Shown here one piece after another: positions 42,635-51,931 of a stretch of DNA of 64,000 bases (position 1 is the first letter of the stretch; every line of letters begins with the position of its first letter). Position numbers and translations under genes: made by a program. Below the pieces are notes generated by a model, which had not been told where the DNA came from, ran no database searches, and saw only the letters and a list, made by a program, of their open reading frames with translations. Origin of the DNA: CALJFL01 sp047633055 (GTDB lineage Bacteria > Pseudomonadota > Gammaproteobacteria > Pseudomonadales > Halieaceae); assembly GCA_047633055.1 (NCBI GenBank), contig JBLIEI010000011.1, forward strand, positions 14,306 through 78,305. The letters are read 5' to 3'.

Positions 42635-44932
42635 ATGTCTAAATCACCACAATTTAGTATCGCAAAAACACCGCTTGCATTAGCCTGTGCAGCGACTTTG
42701 CTTAGCGGCTATGTGTCAGCACAGGAATCCAGTATTGCGCTCGAAGAGGTGATCGTTACCGCCTCTAAGCGTAGCGAGTCCATTCAGGATGTGCCGATGT
42801 CTATTACCGCTATGACTGGAGATAGTCTGGAGCGCATCGGCGCGACAACGCTGTTGGATTTTGCTGTCAAGGTTCCGAACCTGGGTATGGCCTATGAGGC
42901 GGACGGACGTTTCGATTCCAGTTCACCTTCGATTCGTGGCGTTTTTGGAATGGGCACTACAGGCTTTTACATCGACGATACCCAGGTGACCTCGAGTATT
43001 TTACCCCGGGTTATGGACGTTGAACGGGTTGAGGTGCTGCGTGGGCCCCAGGGTTCGCTTTATGGTGCGCGGTCTATGGGCGGTACCATTCGTATGATCA
43101 CCAAGCAGCCCAACTTGTCTGAGATGGAGGGCGCTGCCCACATATCGGGGTCCTCGGTTGAAGATGGCGGAGAGAACGGCGTGATCGACGGATCTATCAA
43201 TATCCCGGTTATCGAAGATGTGTTTGCGGTTCGGCTTTCGGGTTATTACGGCAAAAATTCGGGCATTTATGATCGCGTCTATCAGGAGAGCTGGGTTGAG
43301 GCCGGTTCCGGTGACGTCCGCCAGACCACAAGTGCCCCGTTCAGCAAGAATGAGGACGTTGATGATGAAGACTACTTTGGTGGGCAGATAGCCGCCCTGT
43401 GGCAGATTACCGACAATCTTAGTTTTACCCCCAAGTATCTGTTTCAGCAAGTAGACGCTGACGGCATGCCATTTGCGGACATTGATCCGGATAACACAAC
43501 GGAAATACGCTTCTTTGACACCGAAGAAAGTGGGACCGATGAGTGGTACATAGCAAGCGGTGTTTTCAACTGGGAACTCGAAGCTGGAACCATTGTTTCA
43601 TCCACCAGCTGGTACGAAAGAGAGACCGACGAAAGTGAAGAGGAGGCGACTTTTCTGCACCATCTGTTCAATAACGTGATCGGTATACCCATCGACCCCC
43701 TGGAATCGCCACTCTCTACGGTCGAGAAGTACGAAACACTTGCACACGAAACACGCTTTACCAGCAATTTCGATGGCGATTGGCAGCTAACCGCTGGAGT
43801 GTTTTATCAAGACAATGAACTCGACCACGAATACCCCCGGGCACTGCAGCCCGGCTTGCACCAGGCGCTCGATGATTTCACCGGTATGCCCGGTTTTGGG
43901 CAAGACGCGTTCGGTCTTACCGATGACGACCTGATCTTTGTCACCAAGACCCTTACAGACACTAAGGAGTTTGCTGTATTCGGAGAGATCACATATGCCT
44001 TTAATGAGGACTGGTCCCTCACAGCGGGAGGCCGATATTACGACACCGAAGTAAAAGCGACGAATACCGCAGATGGCTTTGCCAACAGCGGTTTTAGCAG
44101 TTTCGATAATAAGCAGGACGAGTCCGGTTTCAACCCAAAAGTGACAGTGGACTGGGTGGTTAACGATGAGGTTAATACGTATGCCACAGCTTCAAAAGGT
44201 TTTCGAGTTGGTGGTATTAACGGCAATCTTCCTCTTGGACTGTGTGGTGAGGAACTCGATCAGAAAAATATTAATCCGGACGAGGCTCAAACCTTCGACT
44301 CAGATGAGCTGTGGAGTTATGAATTGGGCTTTAAGTCCACCCTCGCCGATAACAGGGTGACGTTGAATGGAGCGATCTTTTTCATCGATTGGACCGATGT
44401 TCAGCAGCAAAATCGTCTCGCTTGTGGTTTCCAGTTCGTAGCGAATGCCGGTGAAGCGGAGAGCAAGGGCGCAGAATTGGAGATTAGCGCCGCAATCACC
44501 AGCGGGCTGACCGGGACTCTGGGAGTCGGTTATACCGACGCCACAATCACTGATACTGGAGATGTACCCGGGGTTGAAAAGGGCGATACCATTCTGGGTG
44601 TCCCCGACTGGACCGCTAATGGCAGCTTGGAGTATGTCTTCCCAATTAGTGGAAGCTGGGAGGGACTTGCTCGGGCAGACGCTAATTATTATGGCGAAAG
44701 TACGACAGCTCCGAGCGGGGAAGTCAGGGTTCGTGATGACTGGACCGTACTCAACCTGCGGGCCGGAGTGTTAAACGAGGCTTGGGAGATTATTCTGTTC
44801 GCAGATAATGTTACCGATGAGCGCGCCAACCTGTCAGATAACCGTTCTATCGCAGCGGCAGTTCCGGGCCGGCCTCGGATCATCACCAACCGTCCCCGCA
44901 CCATCGGTCTGGAAGCGCGCCTGCGTTTCTAA
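42635..44932 (+). CDS. TonB-dependent outer-membrane receptor
   Basis: A 765-residue receptor with a Sec signal (ending SGYVSAQ), a TonB-box-like LEEVIVTASKR, a plug domain (VEVLRGPQGSLYGARSMGGTIRMITKQP) and a barrel ending ARLRF. AAGGGA supports the ATG at 42635; the earlier in-frame start lacks a signal. It follows the PQQ dehydrogenase by 210 bp and precedes a strong terminator. A receptor beside a quinoprotein may import its substrate, PQQ or a metal chelate; which one cannot be told. Confidence 0.92.
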   Translation: MSKSPQFSIAKTPLALACAATLLSGYVSAQESSIALEEVIVTASKRSESIQDVPMSITAMTGDSLERIGATTLLDFAVKVPNLGMAYEADGRFDSSSPSIRGVFGMGTTGFYIDDTQVTSSILPRVMDVERVEVLRGPQGSLYGARSMGGTIRMITKQPNLSEMEGAAHISGSSVEDGGENGVIDGSINIPVIEDVFAVRLSGYYGKNSGIYDRVYQESWVEAGSGDVRQTTSAPFSKNEDVDDEDYFGGQIAALWQITDNLSFTPKYLFQQVDADGMPFADIDPDNTTEIRFFDTEESGTDEWYIASGVFNWELEAGTIVSSTSWYERETDESEEEATFLHHLFNNVIGIPIDPLESPLSTVEKYETLAHETRFTSNFDGDWQLTAGVFYQDNELDHEYPRALQPGLHQALDDFTGMPGFGQDAFGLTDDDLIFVTKTLTDTKEFAVFGEITYAFNEDWSLTAGGRYYDTEVKATNTADGFANSGFSSFDNKQDESGFNPKVTVDWVVNDEVNTYATASKGFRVGGINGNLPLGLCGEELDQKNINPDEAQTFDSDELWSYELGFKSTLADNRVTLNGAIFFIDWTDVQQQNRLACGFQFVANAGEAESKGAELEISAAITSGLTGTLGVGYTDATITDTGDVPGVEKGDTILGVPDWTANGSLEYVFPISGSWEGLARADANYYGESTTAPSGEVRVRDDWTVLNLRAGVLNEAWEIILFADNVTDERANLSDNRSIAAAVPGRPRIITNRPRTIGLEARLRF

Positions 44933-44970
44933 GCGGATGTAAGTATTGGGCGTAAGCCCAAGCAAGAGAA

Positions 44971-44998
44971 GGGCGATGGGAAACCATCGCCCTTTTTT
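44971..44998 (+). terminator. Rho-independent terminator after TonB receptor
   Basis: Nine-bp stem GGGCGATGG/CCATCGCCC closed by a GAAA loop and followed by six T. Confidence 0.93.
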
Positions 44999-45347
44999 AT
45001 GGTTCTTCTGATATTAAGCGGGGTATCGGCGCATTTTTCAAAGGCTTGACCCAGGTGAGCCCCTACCATCGCGGTACGCCGAATAGAAAGGGTGATACCA
45101 GAGAGGCTGTATTGAAATGTTTTACCGAAACTTACGATTGTGCAGGATTGCAACAGCCGAGGACGTGAACGGGAGAGTGTTTCTCACCAAGCGAATATCG
45201 TGGAGCGACTGAGAAATACTTTCCCGTTCGCGGCCGGTTCGAATGCATGAAACTCGAAAGGGGAAAAAGTGCTTGTCGCATTCTGCTACCCGGCTCCAAG
45301 GTAGTGCGCGATGAACCATTTTTATTGCGGGTGCTTGTTAGCCTACG
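44999..45347. other. Non-coding interval
   Basis: About 350 bp with no gene or convincing regulatory element recognised on either strand. Short frames here show no domain-like content. Confidence 0.5.
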
Positions 45348-46232
45348 CTAGTGCGCATCGCCCAGCATGATGTCTTTGGTATCCGGGCGGGCGTAGGGCT
45401 CGAGCATAAATTTATCGACAGTGCTATTGAATAATGTCGGTGTCAGTTCCGGGGTGAAATGGGTGTCACCGGGGAAAATGGCCAGATGGGCCTTGGGGAG
45501 GTGCTGGAACATCAGCACGCTATGCTCAGCCCTGATAACATCTTTGTCGCCAGCCATAATCAGTACGGGTATTTCAATGCTTGCCAGCTCTGCTAGTGAC
45601 ATATCGGGCTGTTCGCGCAACAAACGCAGGTGTTCTGCCTGTACTTTCCAGTTCTGGCTGGTATCGCTATCGGCAATCATCGCGTCGACTTGGGCGGATG
45701 CCTCGATCACAAAAGCTACGGCCCACGGCTCAACTGCGCTTTCGTCCGGCTGTAGGTTGGCGCCCATCGTCGCCAGCTTGGCCACCACTTTCGGGTGATC
45801 AACGGCCATGCGCAGCCCGATATTGCCGCCATCACTCCAGCCAACAATGTTAGCGGGACCCATCCTCAGATGTTGTATCAATGCGGCCCAGTCATCAGCC
45901 ATTTGTAGATAGGTGAGATCACCTTCTCCGAGCCCCGACTTGCCGTGCGCGCGGCTGTCTGCCACTAATACTTTGTAGCTTTTCGCAAAGTGCTCAATCT
46001 GGTTATGCATGGCAGCAATATCCTGGCCGCTGCCGTGAATCAGCACCATAGGCTCACCTGCACCATAGACCTCATAATACATTTTGATGCCGTTGGTCTC
46101 AAAATAGTCACCGGCATCCAGGTTGTTACCGTAGGCTTTAGCATCTGAATTCGCATGCGCCAGGGGGGACAGCAAGCACGCCAGAAGTAGGGTGCTCCAA
46201 AGGCTGCGACGGCGTTTCTGTATATTCTTCAT
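45348..46232 (-). CDS. Exported alpha/beta hydrolase
   Basis: A 294-residue alpha/beta hydrolase with a signal peptide (RRSLWSTLLLACLLSPLAHA). The oxyanion region LIHGSGQD, the strand VLVADSRAHGKSG, the nucleophile elbow GWSDGG (Ser133), the acid MAGDKD and the late GDTHFTP His give a full catalytic triad. It probably hydrolyses an ester or lactone in the periplasm. It is convergent with the TonB receptor and divergent from the exported amidase at 46448, and might act with them on an imported or external compound. Confidence 0.92.
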   Translation of the reverse strand: MKNIQKRRRSLWSTLLLACLLSPLAHANSDAKAYGNNLDAGDYFETNGIKMYYEVYGAGEPMVLIHGSGQDIAAMHNQIEHFAKSYKVLVADSRAHGKSGLGEGDLTYLQMADDWAALIQHLRMGPANIVGWSDGGNIGLRMAVDHPKVVAKLATMGANLQPDESAVEPWAVAFVIEASAQVDAMIADSDTSQNWKVQAEHLRLLREQPDMSLAELASIEIPVLIMAGDKDVIRAEHSVLMFQHLPKAHLAIFPGDTHFTPELTPTLFNSTVDKFMLEPYARPDTKDIMLGDAH

Positions 46233-46447
46233 TAGCTTGGACCTCGATCGTTGAAAGAGTATGAAAAAAGTGCTGAAACAGTGTGCATCTGCCTAAGTAG
46301 AGAATCAAGGGAGCCAACGTTAGAGATAAGGTTTGAATCGCGCAGCACTGCATGTTGGACCTAAAAAAAGTGATACAAATATTTAAATATTAACTAAAAA
46401 TATGTAATATAATTAATGTATACACAAAATAATAAGCAGAGCTGGTT

Positions 46448-47857
46448 ATGGTCATTTTCAGAACGTGTCGTTTTTTGCCGCTTGCCGTCACATTGACTCG
46501 TCACTTCTTCATGACTCCCGCTCTAGCTATCACCCTTCTTTCGAGTAACGCTGCCATGGCCAATGATGTTGAAAATTTCTACCAGTCGATCGAGCACAAT
46601 CAGCGCTATAACGTCTTCATTACGGTGAATCCCGATTTAGCTGCTCCAGCCTCTGACCAAGGGTCGCTCGCGGGAATGTATATTGCAGTTAAAGACAATA
46701 TTCATGTGGCGGGTATGCCCAATACCGCGGGTACCCTGCGACTCAAAGATTTTGTGCCTACAGAAGACGCAGCCGTGATTGCCCGTTTAAAGGCAGCCGG
46801 CGCGCAAATTATTGGCAAAAATAATATGCATGAACTGGCCTACGGTATTACCAGCAATAACGCGGCCTATGGCGCAGTGCACAACGGGGTCAATTTTGAA
46901 TATATGGCAGGTGGCAGCAGTGGCGGTACCGCAGCAGCAGTAGCACTGGGGATGGCTTCAGCCGGGCTGGGAACCGATACCGGAGGATCTTCACGTATTC
47001 CAGCTGCGCTCAACGGTCTGGTTGGTTTCCGTCCCACCACCGGGCGTTATCCCAATTCCGGTATGACGATGATTTCAAATACCCGCGATACCGCCGGCCC
47101 TATAACGCATACTGTTGCCGATGCGGCGCTCATGGATCGTGTCTTGAGTGCAGACTCGACCATCGATCCTGCAGTAGATCTGTCCACGGTGCGCCTTGGG
47201 GTGCCTAGGGGTTATTTTTACGAGAACCTCGACCCTGATGTATCGAGTGTTACAGAACAGGTCATCAAACGTCTCGCTAACGCGGGAGTGGAACTGGTTG
47301 AAGCGGATATAGAGGGTATAGGTGATCTGAACGAGAAGGTCGGTTTTCCGCTGGTTCTTTTCGAAACCTCACAGTTGCTGCCGGCTTATCTGAAGAAATA
47401 TCAGCCTGGGGCCACGGTTGAGCAACTGATCGCACAAATAGCGAGCCCCGATGTAAAACAGGTGGTAAGCGATGCCATGGCCGGCGCTATCCCGGAGGCG
47501 GTCTATCTGGACGCCAGGGATGTACAACGACCGCTGTTACAGCAGGCCTATGCAGATTATTTTCATAGGCAGGCAGTAGATGCCATTATTCTTCCAACCA
47601 CCCCACTGCCGGCAGTGCCTCTTGCGGCCGACATGTCTACCGTCGAATTGAACGGTGTCCAGGTGCCCGCTTTTCCAACCTATATTCGCAATACCGATCC
47701 GTCGAGCAACGCCGGAATTCCGGGAATCAGTATCCCTGCGGGGGTGTCGGGCAAGGGTTTACCCATTGGCATAGAGCTGGATGGACCGGCGGGCAGTGAT
47801 CGCAAATTATTGGCAATCGCGGCTGCTGTAGAAGCACTGCTGATGCAGGAGCAGTAG
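46448..47857 (+). CDS. Exported amidase (amidase-signature family)
   Basis: A 469-residue amidase-signature enzyme. The Ser-cisSer-Lys triad is assigned to Lys82 (YIAVKDNI), Ser157 (GGSSGG) and nucleophile Ser181 (GTDTGGSSRIPAAL), with the standard 24-residue spacing between the serines. An N-terminal hydrophobic segment ending AAMAND serves as a signal peptide, which is uncommon for this family and indicates periplasmic action. The upstream 80 bp are very AT-rich. It may hydrolyse an amide outside the cytoplasm, for example of the mandelamide or peptide-amide type. Confidence 0.9.
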   Translation: MVIFRTCRFLPLAVTLTRHFFMTPALAITLLSSNAAMANDVENFYQSIEHNQRYNVFITVNPDLAAPASDQGSLAGMYIAVKDNIHVAGMPNTAGTLRLKDFVPTEDAAVIARLKAAGAQIIGKNNMHELAYGITSNNAAYGAVHNGVNFEYMAGGSSGGTAAAVALGMASAGLGTDTGGSSRIPAALNGLVGFRPTTGRYPNSGMTMISNTRDTAGPITHTVADAALMDRVLSADSTIDPAVDLSTVRLGVPRGYFYENLDPDVSSVTEQVIKRLANAGVELVEADIEGIGDLNEKVGFPLVLFETSQLLPAYLKKYQPGATVEQLIAQIASPDVKQVVSDAMAGAIPEAVYLDARDVQRPLLQQAYADYFHRQAVDAIILPTTPLPAVPLAADMSTVELNGVQVPAFPTYIRNTDPSSNAGIPGISIPAGVSGKGLPIGIELDGPAGSDRKLLAIAAAVEALLMQEQ

Positions 47858-48007
47858 AGCAAGCGAGGCTAGCTCACGTAATTTACGGATGGCCTAGGCT
47901 CCGGGTCCATGCCATTCAGCTTTGCTGGCGTCTGACTGGGTTCAATTCAATCAGATTTATGGTAGCGTCCGTGTCTTTTAACCTATAATTTCTCGGGAAC
48001 CTGTTTA

Positions 48008-48649
48008 ATGAAACCTTTCTCTTCGATAATTCTATGGGCGTCCGCGCTGATCTCCGGTCTGGTGTTATCAGGTTGTGCCCAAAACACGCATATAACCCAT
48101 TCCTATATCGACCCGGTGATAAAGAAAATGGACCTCCATGGGGTAATGATAGTGGGGGTGGCGCAAAAACAGTCAGCCCGGGTGCGATTTGAAGATGAAC
48201 TTGTTAACGCGCTGAAACATCATGGTGTGGAAGCTGTAGCCAGTCATACCTTGCTGGCCAAGCATAAAGCGGATGCTGAGGAAGTGCTTGCCGCTGCGAC
48301 TAAAGCCGGGCTAGATACTGTTATGGTTACCCGATATTTGGGAGAAATGTCAGAGGAAATTTATCACCCCGGCACCATCTATTATGGAGTTACGCCAGCC
48401 ATCGGTTCCTCCTACTACGGTGGCTTCGGTGGGTATTACTACCATGCCTATGAAGTGGCCTACCAGCAACCGGTGTGGACCACCAATGTGACCCATACGC
48501 TGGTTTCTGATCTGTATGTTGTAAAGAGCAAGGGTCATCTGTGGCAAGCGGTCTCTGAAACCATGCAAGCGGGTTCAGTAAAAGGTGTTCGTGACGACGC
48601 CATTAAGGGGCTGATCGGTGATTTGAAAGACAAGGGGCTGGTGCAGTAG
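48008..48649 (+). CDS. Outer-membrane lipoprotein of unknown function
   Basis: A 213-residue lipoprotein with signal and lipobox SGLVLSGC followed by Ala at +2, which predicts outer-membrane sorting. A Gly/Tyr-rich segment (SSYYGGFGGYYYHAYE) lies in the middle. The overall pattern (an opening nucleotide-binding-like strand VMIVGVA, alternating strands and a final GLIGDLKDKGLV) resembles DUF4136-like or related small lipoproteins, but I cannot name the family with confidence. Confidence 0.8.
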   Translation: MKPFSSIILWASALISGLVLSGCAQNTHITHSYIDPVIKKMDLHGVMIVGVAQKQSARVRFEDELVNALKHHGVEAVASHTLLAKHKADAEEVLAAATKAGLDTVMVTRYLGEMSEEIYHPGTIYYGVTPAIGSSYYGGFGGYYYHAYEVAYQQPVWTTNVTHTLVSDLYVVKSKGHLWQAVSETMQAGSVKGVRDDAIKGLIGDLKDKGLVQ

Positions 48650-48702
48650 TTTTTTCCAGATTATTTTTCAGGCGTATTTTTTGAGCGAATGAGTGTCAAC
48701 CT

Positions 48703-49680
48703 ATGATCAAGTCGCTGATCCTTCTGGTTATCTTTTTGTATTTGTTCCGATTCTGGTTGTTGAATAAAAAATTACCGGCAGCTGCCACCTCTGAATTTGA
48801 TGGGGCACTCTTTATGGCGGGTGAAACAGTCATTGCGGTGCGCGAAGCTGCCGCAGATAATTTGCATTCGATCCTCTGCTTTCCGGGATTTTTGGAGGAT
48901 ATGCGCTATTTTCAGGCGCTGTATCACAATACTGAGGCGCAGCTCATACTGATCAACAATGCCGGTTCCCACTCGCCGTTTACGTTGCGCGATGTTCAGA
49001 TGCTAGACTGGCAAGTGAACCCTTATGACCCGGGCTCTATAGAGTACGACGGATTTTATCTGGCGCAAGCGGTTCAGCACATCGCCACCGGACAATACAT
49101 TACCTTGCATGGGCATTCCCGCGGCGGCGCAGTAGTGTTGGAAGCGGGCAGACAGTATCCTGAGGTGATGTCACCCTCGAGTAAGTGGGTGCGGGCTATA
49201 TTGGAGGCAGCGGTGCTGCCCGGCGGAAAAGTCGCGGGAAATCTCAACGGTCCGATAACCCACAAAATTGCGTTGTTTTTTATTCCCATGGTCTGTTACT
49301 TGTCACGATGGGCCAGTACTGGCTTACTTCTTAAACTTCCGGTGATGCGCCCCACCAATGCTCTTAAAATGCAGTTGTATAAGGCGATGTTCTGGACACT
49401 GAAAAGCTATCAGACCTGCGTTACGAGCGCCTACAGTATCGGGCAATGGCCGCGGCAACATGCCGCAAGTTTGTATCAAAATTATGCGTCAATTGTGGTG
49501 CTGGTGGGTGAGCGAGACGATGTGCTGGACAAGACATCGATGCTTGAAAGCGCGGAGCAGGGTAAGCGCCTTAATTCCGGGGTACGAATAGTCCAGACCC
49601 AAAATACCAATCACATGATCAGTCTGGAACAACCTGAGACAGTACGCCGGCGCGTTTTCGAAGCAGAATTCTCGGGATGA
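48703..49680 (+). CDS. Alpha/beta hydrolase with N-terminal membrane anchor
   Basis: A 325-residue alpha/beta hydrolase. Residues 3-20 form a hydrophobic anchor (MIKSLILLVIFLYLFRF). The elbow is GHSRGG with Ser139; VVLVGERDDVLD supplies the acid and the NHMISLE region the His. The gene overlaps the AraC gene by 4 bp (ATGA), so both are translated from one transcript. The overlap suggests that the AraC protein regulates or responds to a lipid or ester processed by this hydrolase. Confidence 0.88.
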   Translation: MIKSLILLVIFLYLFRFWLLNKKLPAAATSEFDGALFMAGETVIAVREAAADNLHSILCFPGFLEDMRYFQALYHNTEAQLILINNAGSHSPFTLRDVQMLDWQVNPYDPGSIEYDGFYLAQAVQHIATGQYITLHGHSRGGAVVLEAGRQYPEVMSPSSKWVRAILEAAVLPGGKVAGNLNGPITHKIALFFIPMVCYLSRWASTGLLLKLPVMRPTNALKMQLYKAMFWTLKSYQTCVTSAYSIGQWPRQHAASLYQNYASIVVLVGERDDVLDKTSMLESAEQGKRLNSGVRIVQTQNTNHMISLEQPETVRRRVFEAEFSG

Positions 49681-50693
49681 CACCACCCCTTGCGCAACGA
49701 TTCGTCTACGCCAGGGCGGTGCGCGGTTTTCTTGACCTGGCAGCGGCACTGGGTGCCGACCGGGAGCATATTGCCGCTGCCGCAGGTATTGAAATGAGTC
49801 AGCTCAGCGGTATGGACGCCAATATTCCGGTGGTCAATTATTATCGCTTGCAGCGCGAACTTCTAGCGCAAACGGGAAATTCAGACTTTGGTATTCTCAG
49901 TGGTCGAGTTTCATATATGGAGAGCGCACACCTGCTACTCTATCTCGCCTCGGTCAGCCAGACCTTGCGTGAGTGGATGAATATGTTGCCCGCCATTGAC
50001 GCTATTCTGGGTGACGTGGGTAGTATCAAGGTCAGGCGTGATCGCGATCGCTACATTCTCGACTGGTGTCCACTTGAGGCCCCGGACAGTATGCGATGCG
50101 CGATCAGCGACGCGGTTCTATCCACCACCGCGCTGCAAATGGATGGGTATTGTCTGCTGCCGGTTCAACCGGTACGGGTCGACTTCACTTATCCTCAGCC
50201 AGACGATGTCACCGTATTGCGCGAAACCTTTAGAGCGCCGTTGTATTTTAATCAGATCTCTAGTGCCTTGCATTATGACCGCAGTACACTGGATTATCCG
50301 CAGGTGCATGTTGCTACCCGTATATACGATGCCGTCGCGAGTGAGTTCTCCAGTGAGTATAGTGACGAGGCCTCAGCTCTGGATCCCTTTTTTCTGAATC
50401 TGCACGCAGCCATTCGGCGTCAGCTGCCTCGGGGCGAATGTTCGATAGATATGGTGGCCAGCGATATGAACGTTTCGCGGCGCACCTTGCAGCGTAGACT
50501 AAGTGAAAGGAATACCCATTTTCAACAAGCGCTCCAACAGGTCAAAGGGCCTCTCGCCAGAAAATACCTGGATGACAAGAGTCTGACAGTGATTGAGATC
50601 TCGTTTCTACTGGGCTACGCGGATCCCTCTTCATTTTCCGCCGCGTTTAAAGCGTGGAGCGGCAATTCACCTACTGAGTACCGACAGCGATAG
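49677..50693 (+). CDS. AraC family transcriptional regulator
   Basis: A 338-residue regulator with an N-terminal arabinose-binding-like domain and a C-terminal AraC DNA-binding domain (IDMVASDMNVSRRTLQRRL and VIEISFLLGYADPSSFSAAFKAW). The start overlaps the stop of the hydrolase gene. This type often controls lipid or ester utilisation genes next to it. Confidence 0.93.
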   Translation: MTPPLAQRFVYARAVRGFLDLAAALGADREHIAAAAGIEMSQLSGMDANIPVVNYYRLQRELLAQTGNSDFGILSGRVSYMESAHLLLYLASVSQTLREWMNMLPAIDAILGDVGSIKVRRDRDRYILDWCPLEAPDSMRCAISDAVLSTTALQMDGYCLLPVQPVRVDFTYPQPDDVTVLRETFRAPLYFNQISSALHYDRSTLDYPQVHVATRIYDAVASEFSSEYSDEASALDPFFLNLHAAIRRQLPRGECSIDMVASDMNVSRRTLQRRLSERNTHFQQALQQVKGPLARKYLDDKSLTVIEISFLLGYADPSSFSAAFKAWSGNSPTEYRQR

Positions 50694-50724
50694 TGAGTTG
50701 AAGGCAACCGCTGCTGGCAGTAAA

Positions 50725-51891
50725 TCAATGACTGCGTGGTAAGCTGCGATTATATTTAATCATCAACTTGCGTAGATCATCGTGGTCGATAGCGGTCAGG
50801 ATATACCCTGGCGGTTTTATCACTGGTACCGACTTTGCAGCGACCATCGCGTTGATGACTGACTCCTCCACAGCTTGTACAGCCGCCTCATAAATGATGT
50901 CGCAGTGTGCGTCGTTTATACACTCGAGGTTGAAGCTGCGCGGCTGCTGTGCGCCTAATGGCGGCATGTCCAATTTGTTTCCGGTTGAGAATGCGAGCAT
51001 GATATCGCCTGAGAAGTGACCACCCGAAGTCCCGGTTCTGCCAATGCCAATGGCGCCGCGTTTTGCCAGGCGTTGAAGTTGTATGGGTAGTAGGGGAGCG
51101 TCGGTGGCAATGATTACGATGATTGAACCCTGCTCGTGTCCGCTTGTCTCAGATATAAATGCATTGTCGGTCATATGTTTGCCTACGGGCACGCCAAGAA
51201 TATTCAGTTCATGACGAACCCCGAAATTTGATTGCACCAGTGCTGCGACCGTGTATTGCTGCCCCACAATATCGATTGAACGCGAGCTGGTGCCAGTGCC
51301 ACCTTTAAATTCGTAGGTCTGCATGCCGGTGCCGCCACCTACGTTGCCTTCCAATACAGGCCCGGAGATTGCACTATTTAATGCGTCTAGGACGTGTTGC
51401 TCAGTGACGTGGCGTCCGCAAATATCGCTGACCGCGCCGTCGTAGGTCTCTGCAATAACCGGCATCGCCCAGGAATGATAGTTGGTAAAGTAGTCGTCAT
51501 ACTGGTCGATCATCCACCCTACCGTTGCATGATGCGCGATGCCTACCGAATGTGTATTGGTGATACAAATAGGGCTTAAAAAGTAACCTGCATCCTGAAT
51601 CCAATGCGATCCGGTTAATTCGCCGTTGCCATTTAAGTTAAATAGCCCCGCCCAGACGGGCTTCGGGTTGGCTGAGATACCGCGCGGGAGGATGGCGGTT
51701 ACGCCGGTACAGACTGGGCCTTTGCCTGGCTGTAATTCATCTTTACCCTCAACCAGCGTGGTAAAGCCCACCTCTACGCCTGGCACATCAGTAATCGCAT
51801 TCCACTGGCCTGGGGTTCCGTCGAAGGGGAGACCGAGGTCTCTGGCCCGCGTGGCTGCTATCGTATTCATGGAGTCATGCTTATAAGACAT
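50725..51891 (-). CDS. P1 family peptidase (DmpA/beta-aminopeptidase type)
   Basis: A 388-residue P1 (DmpA) family N-terminal-nucleophile peptidase. Family blocks are the start DLGLPFDGTPGQWNAITDVPGVEVG, GVTAILPRG, NTHSVGIAHHATVGW, GNVGGGTGM and the self-processing site region HFSGDIMLAFSTGN, where the Ser before Gly-Asp would become the nucleophile. The residue before that Ser is Phe rather than the Gly seen in DmpA. Such enzymes remove N-terminal residues from D- or beta-amino peptides. It is third in a minus-strand set after the M2 peptidase and MFS transporter genes, with a 40-bp gap. Confidence 0.9.
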   Translation of the reverse strand: MSYKHDSMNTIAATRARDLGLPFDGTPGQWNAITDVPGVEVGFTTLVEGKDELQPGKGPVCTGVTAILPRGISANPKPVWAGLFNLNGNGELTGSHWIQDAGYFLSPICITNTHSVGIAHHATVGWMIDQYDDYFTNYHSWAMPVIAETYDGAVSDICGRHVTEQHVLDALNSAISGPVLEGNVGGGTGMQTYEFKGGTGTSSRSIDIVGQQYTVAALVQSNFGVRHELNILGVPVGKHMTDNAFISETSGHEQGSIIVIIATDAPLLPIQLQRLAKRGAIGIGRTGTSGGHFSGDIMLAFSTGNKLDMPPLGAQQPRSFNLECINDAHCDIIYEAAVQAVEESVINAMVAAKSVPVIKPPGYILTAIDHDDLRKLMIKYNRSLPRSH

Positions 51892-51931
51892 AGAGGATGC
51901 TCTCTGGTTACAGTATCTATCAGCGCAATTT

